Positions 33,520-45,612 of a stretch of 64,000 bases of DNA are shown here, in pieces; the first letter of the stretch is position 1; each line of letters starts with the position of its first letter. Under the pieces are notes generated by a model. The model searched no databases. It saw nothing but the letters and a program-made list of their open reading frames with translations, and had not been told where the DNA came from. The translations under genes were made by a program, and so were the position numbers. The stretch is from Madurella fahalii. Its lineage: Eukaryota > Ascomycota > Sordariomycetes > Sordariales. Location: contig CM056876.1 in NCBI GenBank assembly GCA_029876055.1, positions 1,178,001 to 1,242,000 on the forward strand. Direction: 5' to 3'.

Positions 33520-35172
33520 TCAAACCTCCCGGCGAGTGACAACAACATGCATATCGCTCTGAATGAATACAGCCGCATTGAATGACTTCCAAGGATTAAC
33601 CGGGTCAACCAAGGTCAAGTCGAATCGACGAAGCAGCTACACGCTTTGATCAGCAATTGTTCATGTGGCATGAGCGCGGGGGGAACCATGTCCTCACCTC
33701 AACGTATGTCTTGTTAAGCTCGATCTGCGCCACCGTCTTGCCCAAGCACTCCCATCGGCTTCCCGAAGCAAACTCCATCATGACTGTCTGATCCATGGCC
33801 CGGTACTTGGCCGGGTCGATATCCAGCCACCGTTCGGGTCGAAACAAGTCAGCGTCCTCGCCAAAGGTTTCCTTGCTTCTCAAAAAGCTAAAGGGAGCCC
33901 AGGCTACGTTTGTGCCGGCCGGGATGTGGACGCCGCACACGACCTGATCCTTGTCCGAGACCTTGGGCAAAACGGCGGTCGCGGGCGGCCACATACGCAG
34001 GCCTTCACGGATGACGGCCTGAAGATACGGGAGATTTCTCGCCTCGGCATCCGTAATGGGGGAAGAGATGCGCCCTTCCTTGATGCCCGTGTCGATCTCG
34101 GCCTGGAGACGGCGGTAGACGACCGGATTCGTGATGATGAAGAGGAGGGTAGAGCGGATGGCGGTCGCGGACGTGTCGGAGCCGGCGATGATTTGCACCA
34201 CCGTCTCACCTTCGGCCTCCTCCCTGGTCAGGCCGTGGGCGACGAAGGAGCCGAGCATGTCCCGCTTGACGACGGGTTTGTCACTGTATCGCTCCGCTAC
34301 CGTGTCGTGGGCGACGCCCATGACAGTGCCGATGCCGACCATGTTGCGGACGTTGGGGATGAGCCACTTGAGCCGTGGGGACTGGATTGTGTACAGAAAC
34401 CAAGGCACTAGGGCGGTGGCGAGCATGATGGGAAGGGTGCTCTCGGTTGTCTGGATGTAGCTGTGCAGATCCTTATCGGCGGCTAGGTATCCAAGTTCCT
34501 TGCCAAACGCCAAAGCGGAGATGACGTCGAGTGTGAAGTATTGCACCTTGCGCGCCAGGTCGACAGGCTTGAAATCGGTCTTGGTCGACAGGTACTTGGT
34601 CTCGAGGAGAGACACAAGACCGGCGACTTGTTTGTCGATCTGCTGGTGGAGATTGTCAACGTCCTTGCCGCCATACCCTGGCATGAGCTTGGCTCTCAGT
34701 TTTTCGTGGACCTCGTCATCCAACACCGAAAAGGCGTTGTCCCTGTGAGGGTCAAATCGGAAGCCGCGATACCAGTATGATCGCTGCCAGGCCGAACGGA
34801 CACCCCATATACGTCGCAGTTCTGCGCCGTCACCGCACACGACCCAGTTGGGCGCGATCTTTGCGATGGGACCTTGGTGAAGCAATGTCAGAGCCTTGCA
34901 GTGGCTGGTGTGGCCCGCGGGGAAAACGTACCGTATTTTTTGTTGGCATCAGCGAGGATGAAGCACATCCGGCCACTGAGCTGAGTGTAAATCAACCAGA
35001 GGTCGGTCCACCCGGCCCAGAAGGGGCCTGGGATATGCCTCACGCGAGCATAGCCCTTGACGCGCTGAATGATTAGGTAGATGGCGACCAGGGCTAAGCC
35101 CAAAACGACCGCCGTGGAGGGCGCGCACAACATGGCGAGGTCTGCCATGCTGTGAGGTTGTCTGAAAGACAT
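33520..35172 (-). CDS. Cytochrome P450, pisatin-demethylase-like class
   Basis: Three exons (35172-34932, 34872-33698, 33636-33520) encode 510 residues. Introns are 59 and 61 nt, GT-AG, and in frame. An N-terminal membrane anchor (STAVVLGLALVAIYLIIQRV) is followed by the RHIPGPFWAGWTDLWL proline hinge. The I-helix motif is AGSDTSATA (about residue 308), the ExxR pair is in IREGLRMWP (about 370-373), and FRPERW precedes the heme loop FASGSRWECLGKTVA with the iron-ligand Cys456. One residue more than the textbook FxxGxRxCxG separates Gly and Cys, giving the GSRWECLG form. The last exon supplies a family-like C-terminus (LLRRFDLTLVDP) missing from the unspliced frame. It is probably an ER-bound monooxygenase of secondary or xenobiotic metabolism. 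It is divergent from a methyltransferase 432 bp away. Confidence 0.93.
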
Positions 35173-35604
35173 TCTCCGGGGACGCGGGTCTGGTCCATGT
35201 TTTTGTCACAGGGCTGGGCGACTTAAGAGTCCCGGGAAAGGTGCAGAGCGGGGCTCGCACGCTACTGCAGTGCATTTCTGCGCAGGCGAGCGAAAGGGGA
35301 ATGGTAGCGAAATACGTGTGATCAGGCGAAGCGGAAGCGCTCCGAACGCCACCGTTCGACACTGCAGGCCAGGCCAGGCCCGGCACTCTACACCCGCCAA
35401 CGAATCAAAAGGCACAGCCCTGTACCCTGATTCGTGCGACAAGCCTTGGCTCGGTTGATCTTCTGGGCGGCGTTCCCCACGGAACACTTAAGGCGGTCGC
35501 CATTGCTTTGGGTTGCAATCTGCTTCGGTTTTCCTTCGCGGTTTTCCTTCGCGGTTTTCCTCACGGCGACCCCTAGGAATCAAATCCCCGATAAGCCTGT
35601 GCAA
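35173..35604. promoter_or_regulatory. Bidirectional promoter between P450 and methyltransferase
   Basis: A 432-bp region separates the two divergent start codons. It holds three tandem copies of a 13-bp unit, GGTTTTCCTTCGC (35527-35539, 35540-35552) and a third copy diverged at its end (35553-35565), about 40 bp before the methyltransferase ATG. I found no clear TATA box on either side. Confidence 0.55.
35527..35565. repeat. 13-bp triplication upstream of the methyltransferase
   Basis: Two perfect copies and one imperfect copy of a 13-bp unit stand head to tail within the shared promoter or the methyltransferase 5' leader. Confidence 0.85.
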
Positions 35605-37448
35605 ATGCCTCAATCACCGCCAGAGGATGGCCGGCATCAAGATGAAGTCGAACTGGTAGGTTTGTTTTTACTTTACTTTGTTACTCCTCTTTTTTACTTG
35701 GTTTTACTTTAATTATTTATTCTTTTTCGTTGCGAGGGCCCCTTTCTCCAAGTTGGCCCCGGCCCCATCCGTAGCCCCCGTAAACGGCTTCTTGCACACG
35801 CTAATTAAAACATGTCTAGGTTCCTGAAGATGATTTGAGTGATCGTGATTCCGCTCTCGGCGAGGTATGTGCTTGTTGATCTACAGCGCTACGTCCATAT
35901 TCGTGCTTGCGATTACCGATAATCAAGTGCCAAGAACTAAGTAAATCCTGCTCCGAAGTCATCGTCGGATAGTCTTACATCACTGCGGTCTAGCATCCTC
36001 GCTTATCAGCAAGAAAATGGGCGTACCTACCACGCCATGAGTGCCGGAAGTGAGCCTTGACCGTCACCCACCGGTGACACGGAGCAATGCCCCGCTGACG
36101 AAGGCCCTTCACAGAATACTTTCTGCCTAACGATGCAGTATGGCGACTTTCTGCTTTCTGTGGAGCATCCCATACTAAACACTAACCACCGGTAGCCCGA
36201 GATAGAGCGCTTAGGTACCTCTCTGAGAAAACCAAAACCGTCACGGAAATAAATTGGACTGACGTGCCGAGGTAGACTTGCAACATCAGATCTTCAGGCT
36301 GACGTTCGACGATGAGATTTGCCTCTGTCCGAAGAAGGACGGTGCAGAGAGGGTCTTGGACCTCGGCACCGGAACCGGGATATGGTGCATCGAATATGGT
36401 GAGAGCACTCCCCGCCGTCGTATGGAGGAGAAAGTTAACGGTAACCGGAACGCAGCCGAAGAGCACCCCGACGCAGAGGTACTGAAACCCATTCCCACGT
36501 ACATGGACCGATTACCGAACCTCTATCTAGGTTATCGGGGTTGACCTCAGTCCCGTCCAGCCCGATTTGTATGGCAACTCCCAAGACTTTGCTACTAGGG
36601 CTTCTGAAAGGTGGCTGATAAGTGAACCTAGCGTGCCACCAAACTGCTCGTTCGAGGTAACCAAACTGCGCAACCGAAAACTTGTCAAGGTGAGGCTAAT
36701 ATCTGAAAGATCGACGATCTAGAAAAGGAGTGGACCTGGTCCAAACCCTTCGATTTCATCATCAGCCGCTTCATGACCGGCAGTTTTGCCGATAATGCTG
36801 CCATTGTGAAGAAGGCCTTCGAGTAGGTTTTTTTCCTCGCTTTTTCCTTTTTCCTTAAACGTGCTTGCGCCGTCGTCGCATCGATATAAACTGAACGTTT
36901 CCCAGTCACCTGGAGCCCGGCGGCTATTTCGAAGCACAGGACATGGCGGTTCCAATCGGCTGTGACGACGGCACGCTGACCGAAGACTCTGACCTCTGGA
37001 TCTGGGTTTGCCGGCTCATGGAGGCCATGGAAGTGTTTGGTCGCCCTCTTACTGCTGCCCAGAAATGGAAATCCCTCATGGAAGAAGCTGGCTTCGAGGA
37101 CGTTGTCGAGAGAGTCTATAAATGGCCAACCAATGGCTGGCCTCGCGATCCAAAGTACAAGCAGCTCGGCTTGTGGAGCTTGTATGACATGGACCAGGTT
37201 ATGGAATCGGCTATCTTGGCGCCATTGACGAGATGTCTGGGTTGGACGCGGGAAGAGACCCTCATGCTTGCCGCCCGCGCGAGGAAGGTGCTGAGGGATC
37301 CGAAGGTGCATGCCTATTGGCCCATGTGAGTCCCACATGGGAGGAAGACGGGGAGGTGCTTGATGATTGCTAACTTGGGCGTTGTAGCCACGTGGTGTAT
37401 GGCCGCAAACCGCTGAAAAACAAGAGTCTGCAGAACACTAATGCCTGA
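35605..37448 (+). CDS. LaeA-like SAM-dependent methyltransferase
   Basis: Twelve exons fit without any frame conflict: 35605-35655, 35820-35864, 35959-36049, 36115-36137, 36196-36214, 36276-36398, 36456-36478, 36531-36568, 36632-36656, 36710-36822, 36906-37325 and 37388-37448, giving 343 residues. The class-I motif is VLDLGTGTGIWCIEYA (about 103-118), followed by DAEVIGVDLSPVQP (motif II), PPNCSFEIDDLEKEW (motif III), FDFIISRFMTGSF and HLEPGGYFEAQDM. The acidic N-terminus plus SSILAYQQENGRTYH and IERLDLQHQIF match fungal TAM/LaeA-like methyltransferases. Relatives act in secondary metabolism or its control. Several exons are only 19-45 nt, so automated models may miss them. It is divergent from the P450. 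Confidence 0.88.
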
Positions 37449-38469
37449 TATGGGAGGGACAGAGACGGCAGACAATTCCCTCTACCGTCTTTTGTATGCA
37501 TTTATGCCCCTATCTACTTATATTAGAACAATAAAATGGTTGGCAAAGCACTTGCCGCGCGTATGTGTACAGACTCGACAAAGTTCTACTCTGTCGTTAG
37601 AGTTTTGTTACTTCCTCTCGGACCTTCGGAATACTTCAAGTAAACAGGGGCAAGTATACCTAGAAAGAAAGAAACAAAATCTTCCAAAAACGCACTGCAC
37701 GTCCCTAGTATATTCTGCATAACACGCAAGGTGGAGGGGTATACAACTTGCGTGTCAATCACGGCCTTCGGGCATGGTGCAACCTGCGGAACGCGGTAGA
37801 GCAGGGGGCAAGGCTGCGCCCGCCTGCTATGGCTCACCTGAACTGGGTGTCCTGTTGTGCTACATTGGGCAATGTATATCCGTGTGGCGGTGGCTTAGGT
37901 TGCCTCCATGTTGCTAATGCAGACGACCTCCGCGTCCGATAGCGCATCGGTTGTATATGTACCTTACATATGTCTTCCGTTGCATGTAAGTGGTAGTGCC
38001 CCGCTTCTTACCTGTAAACTTCCCACGTCGCGGCGAAGCCAGGCTTTAAAACATAATCCCATCGACTGAGGTGGAAAATTGAACATCTCTTTTCCCCATC
38101 GTAAATAGGTATAGTATGTAAATGCGAAATATTGATGCTACGAGGTTCGGCTAGCTATACTAGTGAGGTGACCATAATGGAGTTCTTTTGTTTCAGAGCA
38201 GTTTAAGCAGAGTCCTGCCATATAAGGCTTTCAATGGTAATGACATGATTAATTGAGCGGGACGCGTAAGAGCCTAATCGTGGCACAGCGTAGTAATCAT
38301 TGCTTCGGTGGCCCGATCGCGGAGCCTTCCTGCATAATACTGATGCCAAAACTGGAGTCCCTCTTCAAAGTTTTGACTTAATGTTTAAAACTTAGTTCCT
38401 ACCCTCGATGACATCTTTCTTCATCACGGTAAAACAAAAGTCCTCTTCCACGAACCGGATATCTTCAAA
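37449..38469. other. Intergenic spacer, partly AT-rich
   Basis: No coding frame is recognised. The part from about 38040 to 38400 is AT-rich. The right end is the promoter of the CorA-like gene. Confidence 0.4.
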
Positions 38470-40157
38470 ATGAGACACCATGACCCTAAGCTAGGCTCTC
38501 AAGCCAAATGCTGGACAATCTCTCAGCATACTTCAAGGGACGAAGACCTCAGCGGCGAGGGTAGAGTCGCTGACAAGGCCAAGGAAATCGTAAGTGATTT
38601 CGTTTAACACTTAACATCTAACGGCGAACATAGCTAATCAACAGCCAGCTACGAACATTGCAGCTACAGACCGGGCCGCCAGCGTTGTTCTTGCTGTAAG
38701 TACGCCTTGAGGGTCATTGGCAGGACTCGGAATATAGGGGATGTACCTCTCTTACAAAGTTGAGTCTAGAACTGCATACGGTGACACACGACTGGATGAC
38801 AATCCCCTCAAGCGTTCCACCGACGAGGTGGGAAAGACAGAGCTTGACTGGATTAATGATTTGCTCCACCTCAGGCCACATACTAAAGACACGATATCTA
38901 AGACAGTAAGGGCATACTTTTTCCATGAAATCGAGTATGACACAGTCTCTCAACAGCAGATAACTGCGCTCAGTAGGTCCAGCCTGTGTAATTTTAATAA
39001 TTTATTCAGTGGGTGACAGTTTGGCTAATACGCTATGGCAGCCTTCTTCGTCCGGGTGGGGAGAAGCCTGACATGGATCACTTGTAGTCTGCGCATTGAA
39101 CTTCCCAGCCTCCAGAGCGTCGCATTCGTAAGTTGCAGTGAACCAACCGAGCTAGCCGAATTGCGAGACCTCTGCGATAAGAACAAAGACCTTTTACGGA
39201 CAACCCCGCTGGGCATTCTGGCGCTGATATATGTCCAACGAGTTCGGTCATGGGAGGGGTGGGTAGCCAGTCTCTGGGCCAACCTCAACGAGATCGAGGT
39301 GCTCTTGGGTATGGCGCCTCCAGGTTGGGAGTTCAACAACCCTACTCCGCAACGCGTCAAGGACCTCTCCAACCCTGACGTCATAAACCGACAATTTGCC
39401 ACCACTCATGCTCAGATATGCCATTCTCAGGTCTCCCTAGCCTTTGGAGTGCGTTATGCAGACCAATGCCGGGAGGCTATGGACATTGCGGAGCAAGCCA
39501 GGGCTGGTAAACGGCTCCAACCTGGAGAGAGAGAGGCTTTCGAAGGATACTTGCGGCCTACTCTTTCTATATGCAAATCTGTGCAAGATCGTTCCACGGA
39601 CCTGCTGGAGCGTCTGCGGGGTCTTATCAGCATGGTAAGGCCATCATCTGTTTGTTTTCGGGATACTTGGACCATGACTGAGGAATTCTGCAGAGACGAA
39701 GCTGATGTTATACATTGCCCGTAGACCGCCAACATGACTGCACAGAAAGAAGCTAGAACGAATCGAGATATTGCCCAGACCAATCTTAGGGTTGCCCAGT
39801 CCGCTGCCAGCGACAGCAGAATGATGAAGACGATTGGCTTGCTAGGAGTCATGTTTCTTCCAGCGACGTTCACCACGGTAAGTATATGTACCGCCTATAG
39901 CCATACTGAAAATCTTTATGCAGATGAACGCATGAAGGAAGCTGATACGTTAGCAGGCACTGTGGGAAGTAAATCTCTTCCAGCTTGACGACGAGACGAA
40001 CAAAATAGTGTACGCAGTGACAACCGTGGGCCTCACACTATTGGTGTTTGGTGCCTGGGGAAGCTACATGTTCATGGCGCGAAAACCACTCGAGTGGTAC
40101 CGAGGGGACGAGCTGGAGGCGGCGAGGGAGTTAATGGAACTACGGCCATTGGTGTGA
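38470..40157 (+). CDS. CorA-like two-TM membrane protein
   Basis: The six-exon model is 38470-38589, 38645-38695, 38738-38972, 39042-39634, 39725-39877 and 39957-40157, giving 450 residues. A long soluble, helical N-terminal domain (LYLRPTLSICKSVQDRS-like helices; AQKEARTNRDIAQTNLRVAQS coiled coil) precedes two closely spaced C-terminal TM segments: MMKTIGLLGVMFLPATFTTALW and VYAVTTVGLTLLVFGAWGSYMF. This is the topology of fungal CorA-family proteins, here without the GMN signature of true Mg2+ channels. Read without splicing, two stops (39013-39027) would break the gene, but a 69-nt intron with donor GTAGGT, branch GCTAATAC and acceptor GGCAG removes both. The first two exons are less certain; the start could also be Met at 38741. 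Confidence 0.7.
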
Positions 40158-40648
40158 AGGACCATGATTCCACTGGACCAAAGATGGGTTTCTCGATCAC
40201 CTTGCCGTCGCGTTCCATGTACAGTGCCACACGACTTGCGGGCTCGGGGAGTGTGTGCTGTGACAAACAATCAGGCATCATTTTGATTTTCCGTTCCCGC
40301 ACGGAAGTAGGGATACGGCTTGAGAGTACCATAGTGCCTTGGAGTGAACGCAACCTTGCTCCCGCGTGATATCGGTCCCTGAGAAGTGTGAATGATCATG
40401 TCGGGTCCTATTGGATTCAAGCAGACCTCTCCAAACCAGTTGAGGTAATCCCGCTATGTAACGGGATTTTCACACGTCGACAACTTGAGTTTCAGGTACC
40501 GGTATTACTATGTAGTACAGTGGTCATTGTTACAATTACTAACTATAGGTATCTACTAGAAAGAAATACCAAGGTATCTCTAAGAATCTCAAGAGGGAAG
40601 TATTAACCGTCAACAAGCTCACACCCCGACCAGCCCCTTTTCGACTTC
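40158..40648. other. Spacer between convergent genes
   Basis: This is the 3' flank of the CorA-like gene (plus strand) and of the Cys-rich surface protein (minus strand). No gene is seen. Confidence 0.4.
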
Positions 40649-41959
40649 TCATATCAACATGGCAACCACTCCAGCAACAACAGCCAGCAAGCACCTCGGC
40701 ATGTCTATCGCACTTCCGGCGCCGTCGTCGGCGGCAAATCCCGGGGGAAGCAGATCGGGAAATTCAGTTTGACCCGGTGCAACAGCAAAGGTTCGCGACG
40801 AAGAAGTCGAGCTCGCCTCGTCCGACTGGGGCAGGTCGAGAGTGGGTGTAGGCAGCGTGTTGTCGCCGTCATCCTCCGAGATTGTCCGCCGCGATGTAGT
40901 AGTGGGGGCGGAGCTGGTTCTGGTGGTGCGCGTTGTGGATCTTCGGGTGAAAATATCGTCTGAGCTATCGTCATCGTCACCGCCGCTGCTACCGCCGCCG
41001 CTACTCCCAGAGCAGGTTCGCCCGTTTCGGCAACAACCGTTGCTCAAGCAGTAAAAGCCCTCCTGTTCGGGGGTAATTGTGTTAGAAAATCCGGGCTAAG
41101 ATGGTTTGAGGAGGGGAAAGGGGCTGTGGTTGGGCCTTACAGCGCAGTACTTCCCGGTCCCAAAGTTGCAGCACACGCCATTGCTGGGGATGCAGAAGTT
41201 CGAATCGCATGTTACGCGGCCGGTGCCGCAACCCTCGCTGCTACCGCCGCCGCCGCCACCGCCGCCACCGCTGCCTCCTCCTCCGCTACCTCCTCCGCTA
41301 CCACCTCCGCTACCACCTCCGCTACCACCTCCGCTACTACCTCCGCTACTACCTCCACTGCCGGAAGAACGGCTGCACGTGCTTTCGTCCGTGCAGACGT
41401 AGCCTTTGTTGCAGTATCCGCCGCTGGGGCAGCACACGGCGTCTTCAGGCATGCAACTACAAGTAGGAAATTGTGTCAGTTGTTGAGTGTTGTAAAAGGA
41501 GGGCATCAATCCGGTTGACATACCCCCTGCCGTCGCAAAGAACCTCACCGGCATCACAAGATCCGACGCCCGTGCAGGTTTCGCCATTCTGTTTGGATAT
41601 GTCAACCCCCGACACTTCCATAGACAAGGGAGTACCATGGCAAGGGAATAGTAGTATGTACCGGACAACAGCTGTAACCACCCGTGCAATAATTACCCGC
41701 CTCGCAGTACGTGCTTCCTCTGCATGGACACCATGTCAGAACTTGGCCTGCAGGTTGGAGAGTCGGGAGGAAAAACGTACGTGCAGCACACGCTCCCTTC
41801 GGGCATGCAGCCGTTGCCACAGAGGATCCAGCCAGCCTCGCAGCCGGACTGGCGGATGAGGAGGCCCGCGGGGTTGGCGGAGGTTTCGACCACGATATCG
41901 AGCTGATCCATGGCGAGCCCGCCGAGGAGGGCGCGCGTTGCTATTCCGGCGGCACGCAT
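40649..41959 (-). CDS. Modular cysteine-rich surface protein with Gly/Ser linker and GPI-type tail
   Basis: Five exons (41959-41781, 41719-41662, 41588-41524, 41456-41141, 41062-40649) encode 343 residues, all introns GT-AG. The N-terminus (MRAAGIATRALLGGLA) is a weak signal peptide. Repeated CC-centred modules follow: CGNGCMPEGSVCC, CTGGYSCCPNGETC, CDGRGCMPEDAVCCPSGGYC, a pure Gly/Ser linker of about 50 residues, then CIPSNGVCCNFGTGKYC and CLSNGCCRNGRTC. A DDDDSSDD stretch, a Ser/Thr-rich region and a hydrophobic C-terminus suggest O-glycosylation and GPI anchoring. Each exon boundary falls between modules. It is probably a cell-wall protein; chitin binding is possible but not shown by a recognised motif. 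Confidence 0.78.
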
Positions 41960-44325
41960 TTTTGTTGTCTCGCCCTGTTCTAGATGACTATGGGCTTATT
42001 GGGTGTCAAGCGGTTCTTCCGGGTTCAGTTCAAACAGGAGGTGGGCGGCTGGGAGATATTGGACAACCACAACGCGCAGATATGGATGGAGGACAGCACG
42101 ACGACATGCCGTCCCGGAATGCAAGGGACCGCCAGCATCTTTAATTTATCGACGCAACGCCCATCAGAGACCGCGCGACTGGTCATCGGGTGGTTGCATC
42201 TCGGTGCAGCCATCCCACCATCACCACAATCTCAGCCCGGGCGGGGAGAAGTTGACCGAATCAACGGACTGCAAAAAGTCGCGGTGCATCCAGCTGGGTA
42301 ACTCAGCCACTGCCAATGTCACATTTTGGCGAGGTTAGAAGGGGCGCTGGCCCAGCTGTCTAAACAGCTTGCAGCTCGCAGCTTTGCAGCTGCAACAAAA
42401 CGCCATACGTTTTGCTGCAACCGCTGGGCAAGTCCTCAGAGCTGTGATCCAGCGCCTCTCGCTTACCTGCGAGTCGGGGGAATCGGCCCCCGCGACAACG
42501 GGCGACTCGGGTGCTTGCAGCGGTGTGATGGCTGGAGCAGCACGTGTTTGGATCCCGGCTCACCGAGGTCTTGGCCAACGAGCCAGCTGGGGCCCCTTGG
42601 GGGGCTGCGCCTCAGTTTTGGCAGTGGGGTAATAAAGGTGACAGGCTTGGCTGTGGACCCCGAGCTGCTGCTGGGTATCGCGGTGGATCAGTGCTGAAAA
42701 CCTTGTCGCGCTTGGGAGAGAAGCATGACATTGCAGGACTGGGGATGCGGAGAGGGGGTAAACTTATTACGTCGGACCATTTGAGATTTCTGGCCCTAAC
42801 CTTGGGACAACCGAAGAGAGAACGGGCAGGCACGTTACAAGGTGGATGTCCGTTGAGGTTGTGATCCAAAGCACTCATTCTCATCTCTGTGCATGCCCTG
42901 GCTATTCCTGGCCATTCCTTTTGGCATACATCTTCACTTAGTGCTTCTCAAAACCAAGGAACTAGGCGCTACGAGGGCGTAGGGCGAGTCCGGGGATGAT
43001 ACCCGGATAAGGTATCTTTTAGCAGATGAACCTCACGATCTCATTTAACCATGTCCGAATTTGAGAAGAGAAGCAACCCGGGAGGTGAGGGACGGCAGTG
43101 AGATAGCTGGGAAACCCTTTTGATCAAAGGTGCCCGAGGCGGTTTGTGCCAAGGACTTCCTTGTCATAAAGGGCAGCATACAGTATCAGGCTGGAGCCCG
43201 TGAAAAGGACCAATATCGGCCAACAAAATCTCCACGACTCCAACCGCAAACATCAAACTTTTTGCTTCTAGCGAATTACCGAGCGCGCATAGAAGCCATC
43301 CTATTGGCTGGCGTTGCTAGTGATGGAGGTATCTTCTTTGCCGACCTAACTAATTACAGAGCCTGTGGGTTGTGGAGCCCATAAACCGAACGCATGGCGA
43401 TCCAAAAGCTTTTACCTCCTCCTCTACGATATCGGCATGTTTGCTTAGCGCTGGTGACAAATGAACTAGCAACACCGAATTGGACTGTAACTACCGTGCT
43501 TATACATTAGTGTCATCGTTGTGCCGAGCGCGATGTTACCGGAGTATTTATTCCATTGCCCTTGCTAATACCTTAAACACACTTTGTCGATGTGGGGACG
43601 ACGGCTCCAGCACTCGCGCACCCCCCGTTCTCGAGGAGCCCATGCTTGCCTACCCGATTCGAGTTACAATGATGTCAACTGACGGGGGCCAAGCGAGAGC
43701 CGTCAGACCTTTACGAAACAGATCTGGGCCGGCCTTCTCCACGAGGTGGTATCAGTCCAGAACCCGTCCGAGCGGACGCACTAGCAGTCTCCGCTAACTA
43801 ACCCTTTTTTCTTTTTTTTTTTTTTTTTGATTGTCAATATCGGATGGGCCCAAGGGGCCGGGACGTGGAAAGACTAGTGTTGGAGAGCATCCGAGCGGGA
43901 AATTCGCCGCGCTTTATTGGAGCGCTGAGTGATCCCATCCTGGCGCGCAGGGACTGTCCTTCTACGCGTAACCAAACAAGGTTTAAGTTGTCTCCTCAGT
44001 CTCCAATCCTTTCGCCCCTTTTCTTATGGGCACTTGGAAAACGAGATAACAGAATAATAAAAGAGGGTCTAGAGTCTTGTCCTGGTTTCGCTGTCCCGAT
44101 TCTCTTCCGATCGTTTCCCCGCGAGGTTACATCTTGCCTTCCATGGCGGGACTTGAATAAGTCGGGAGCCTAGGGCATTGAGCGACCAACCGCATAATAC
44201 TTCCCGTCCGCCTGCACCGGATTCAATCTCTTCCTGGAGGTGCCGTCAAACCCGGAACTGCGACGTAGCCGGCCCTGCTACGTCCCCGAGGTTACCCACA
44301 TACTCGGTACCGCACAACGGTCGCC
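41960..44325. other. Intergenic spacer, 2.4 kb
   Basis: This region holds the promoters of the two flanking divergent genes. No reading frame with recognisable content is present. An interrupted T6-C-T17 tract lies at 43805-43828. Confidence 0.4.
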
Positions 44326-45612
44326 ATGTATACATATCCTCGCGCCGTACCGGACCAATACCCCGCCCCCGTGCCGTTAACCCCCGAGGAACTGGCCGCC
44401 CTTCCGCACGACAACGGCGGCCCAAAGCTCAATGCTAGCATCTGGACGCTGGCGGGCGTCGCCACAGTGTTCCTCACCCTGCGCATCTATTGCCGTGTCT
44501 TTAGGGGGCAGCGTCTCTGGTGGGACGATGGGATCCTCATAGCGGCTTGGGTAGGCTCTCTCTCGACCGGGGCGCGTTCTGTTTTCACCACGGCTGACAC
44601 CAGCTCACACCGATCATAGGTTTGCGCGATCATCGAGTCGGCACTCGTGACACACATAACCACGTTGGGCTTCGGCCTGCACATCTGGGATTTTGATCTG
44701 CGCAACATGGAGCACATTATGCTACCCACAAATGTAGCGGGCACCCTTTCCATCACGGCGGCTGTCTGGAGCAAGACGTCCTTCGGTATCACGCTGCTCA
44801 AGATTACCGACGGTTGGATCAAGAAGCTCACGTGGTTCTGCATCATCTCCATGAACGTTGCCATGGGCCTGTCTGCTCTTTTGCCCTGGGTTAACTGCAC
44901 GCCAATCCGGAAGGCGTGGGATTTGTATGCTGAGGGTACCTGCTGGGATCCGCGTATTAAGACGTCCTACGATATCTTTTCGGCGGCCTACTCGGCACTG
45001 ATGGATATCACGCTTGCTTTCTTACCATGGAAGTTTCTCTGGAGTTTGCAGATGAAGCCCCGAGAGAAGATTGGCGTGGGCATTGCCATGAGCATGGGTG
45101 TGTTTGCTGGTATCACGGCCATCATCAAGACTAGCATGCTTCCCCGAATGCTTTCGGCCGACTTCGGTAAGTCGTCGTGAGCACCGCTTCTTTACCCAAA
45201 GTATTTTTCCGCTGATTTGATGGAAACAGCCGCCGGCGTCGATCTCTGGATCTGGGGCAACGCCGAAATTTGCTCGTCCATCGTTGCCGCCTGCATTCCC
45301 ATGCTTCGCGTTCTCGTCCGTGACGCCAAGTCCTCGCGCAATACTCACAGTGGCTACGCCAACGAGACGTATGCGACGGGAAACTATAGCAGATTCGTTA
45401 GTGTTACAGGCAGGGCCGGCACTAAAACTACCAGCGAGGTCGAGCTACAGAAAATGGATGACGACGGTAGCGACCGGAGCATTTTGGGGAACAATGGAGC
45501 GGCGCGGCAGCCAAAGAATGGGATCGTCCAGGTGACGGGATTCACCATCCAATATGATGCCAGATCGGACACTGGGGGGGGTACTGATAACAATGAAGCA
45601 AGGACGGAATGA
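44326..45612 (+). CDS. PTH11/SAT4-like rhodopsin-fold membrane protein
   Basis: Three exons (44326-44550, 44620-45166, 45230-45612) encode 384 residues. After a Pro-rich extracellular N-terminus, TM1 (IWTLAGVATVFLTLRIYCRVF) leads to the WWDDGILIAAWV motif. HIMLPTNVAGTLSITAAVWSKTSFGITLLKI, WFCIISMNVAMGLSALLPWVNC, the CWDP loop, YSALMDITLAFLPWKFLW, the KIGVGIAMSMGVFAGITAIIKTSML helix and the GVDLWIWGNAEICSSIVAACIPMLR segment follow in the family order. The long cytosolic tail is Thr/Asp-rich. Members act as receptor-like membrane proteins, many in host or surface sensing; the ligand is unknown. It is only distantly similar to the other copy at 7348-8898. Confidence 0.88.

Noticed and set aside
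37770..37850. GC-rich stretch that looked tRNA-like.
   Set aside because: No cloverleaf with TTCRA box and acceptor pairing could be formed.
39010..39030. Two in-frame stops in the CorA-like gene that looked like RIP nonsense mutations (TGG to TGA, CAA to TAA).
   Set aside because: A 69-nt intron (38973-39041) with donor GTAGGT, branch GCTAATAC and acceptor GGCAG removes both stops and joins the exons in frame.
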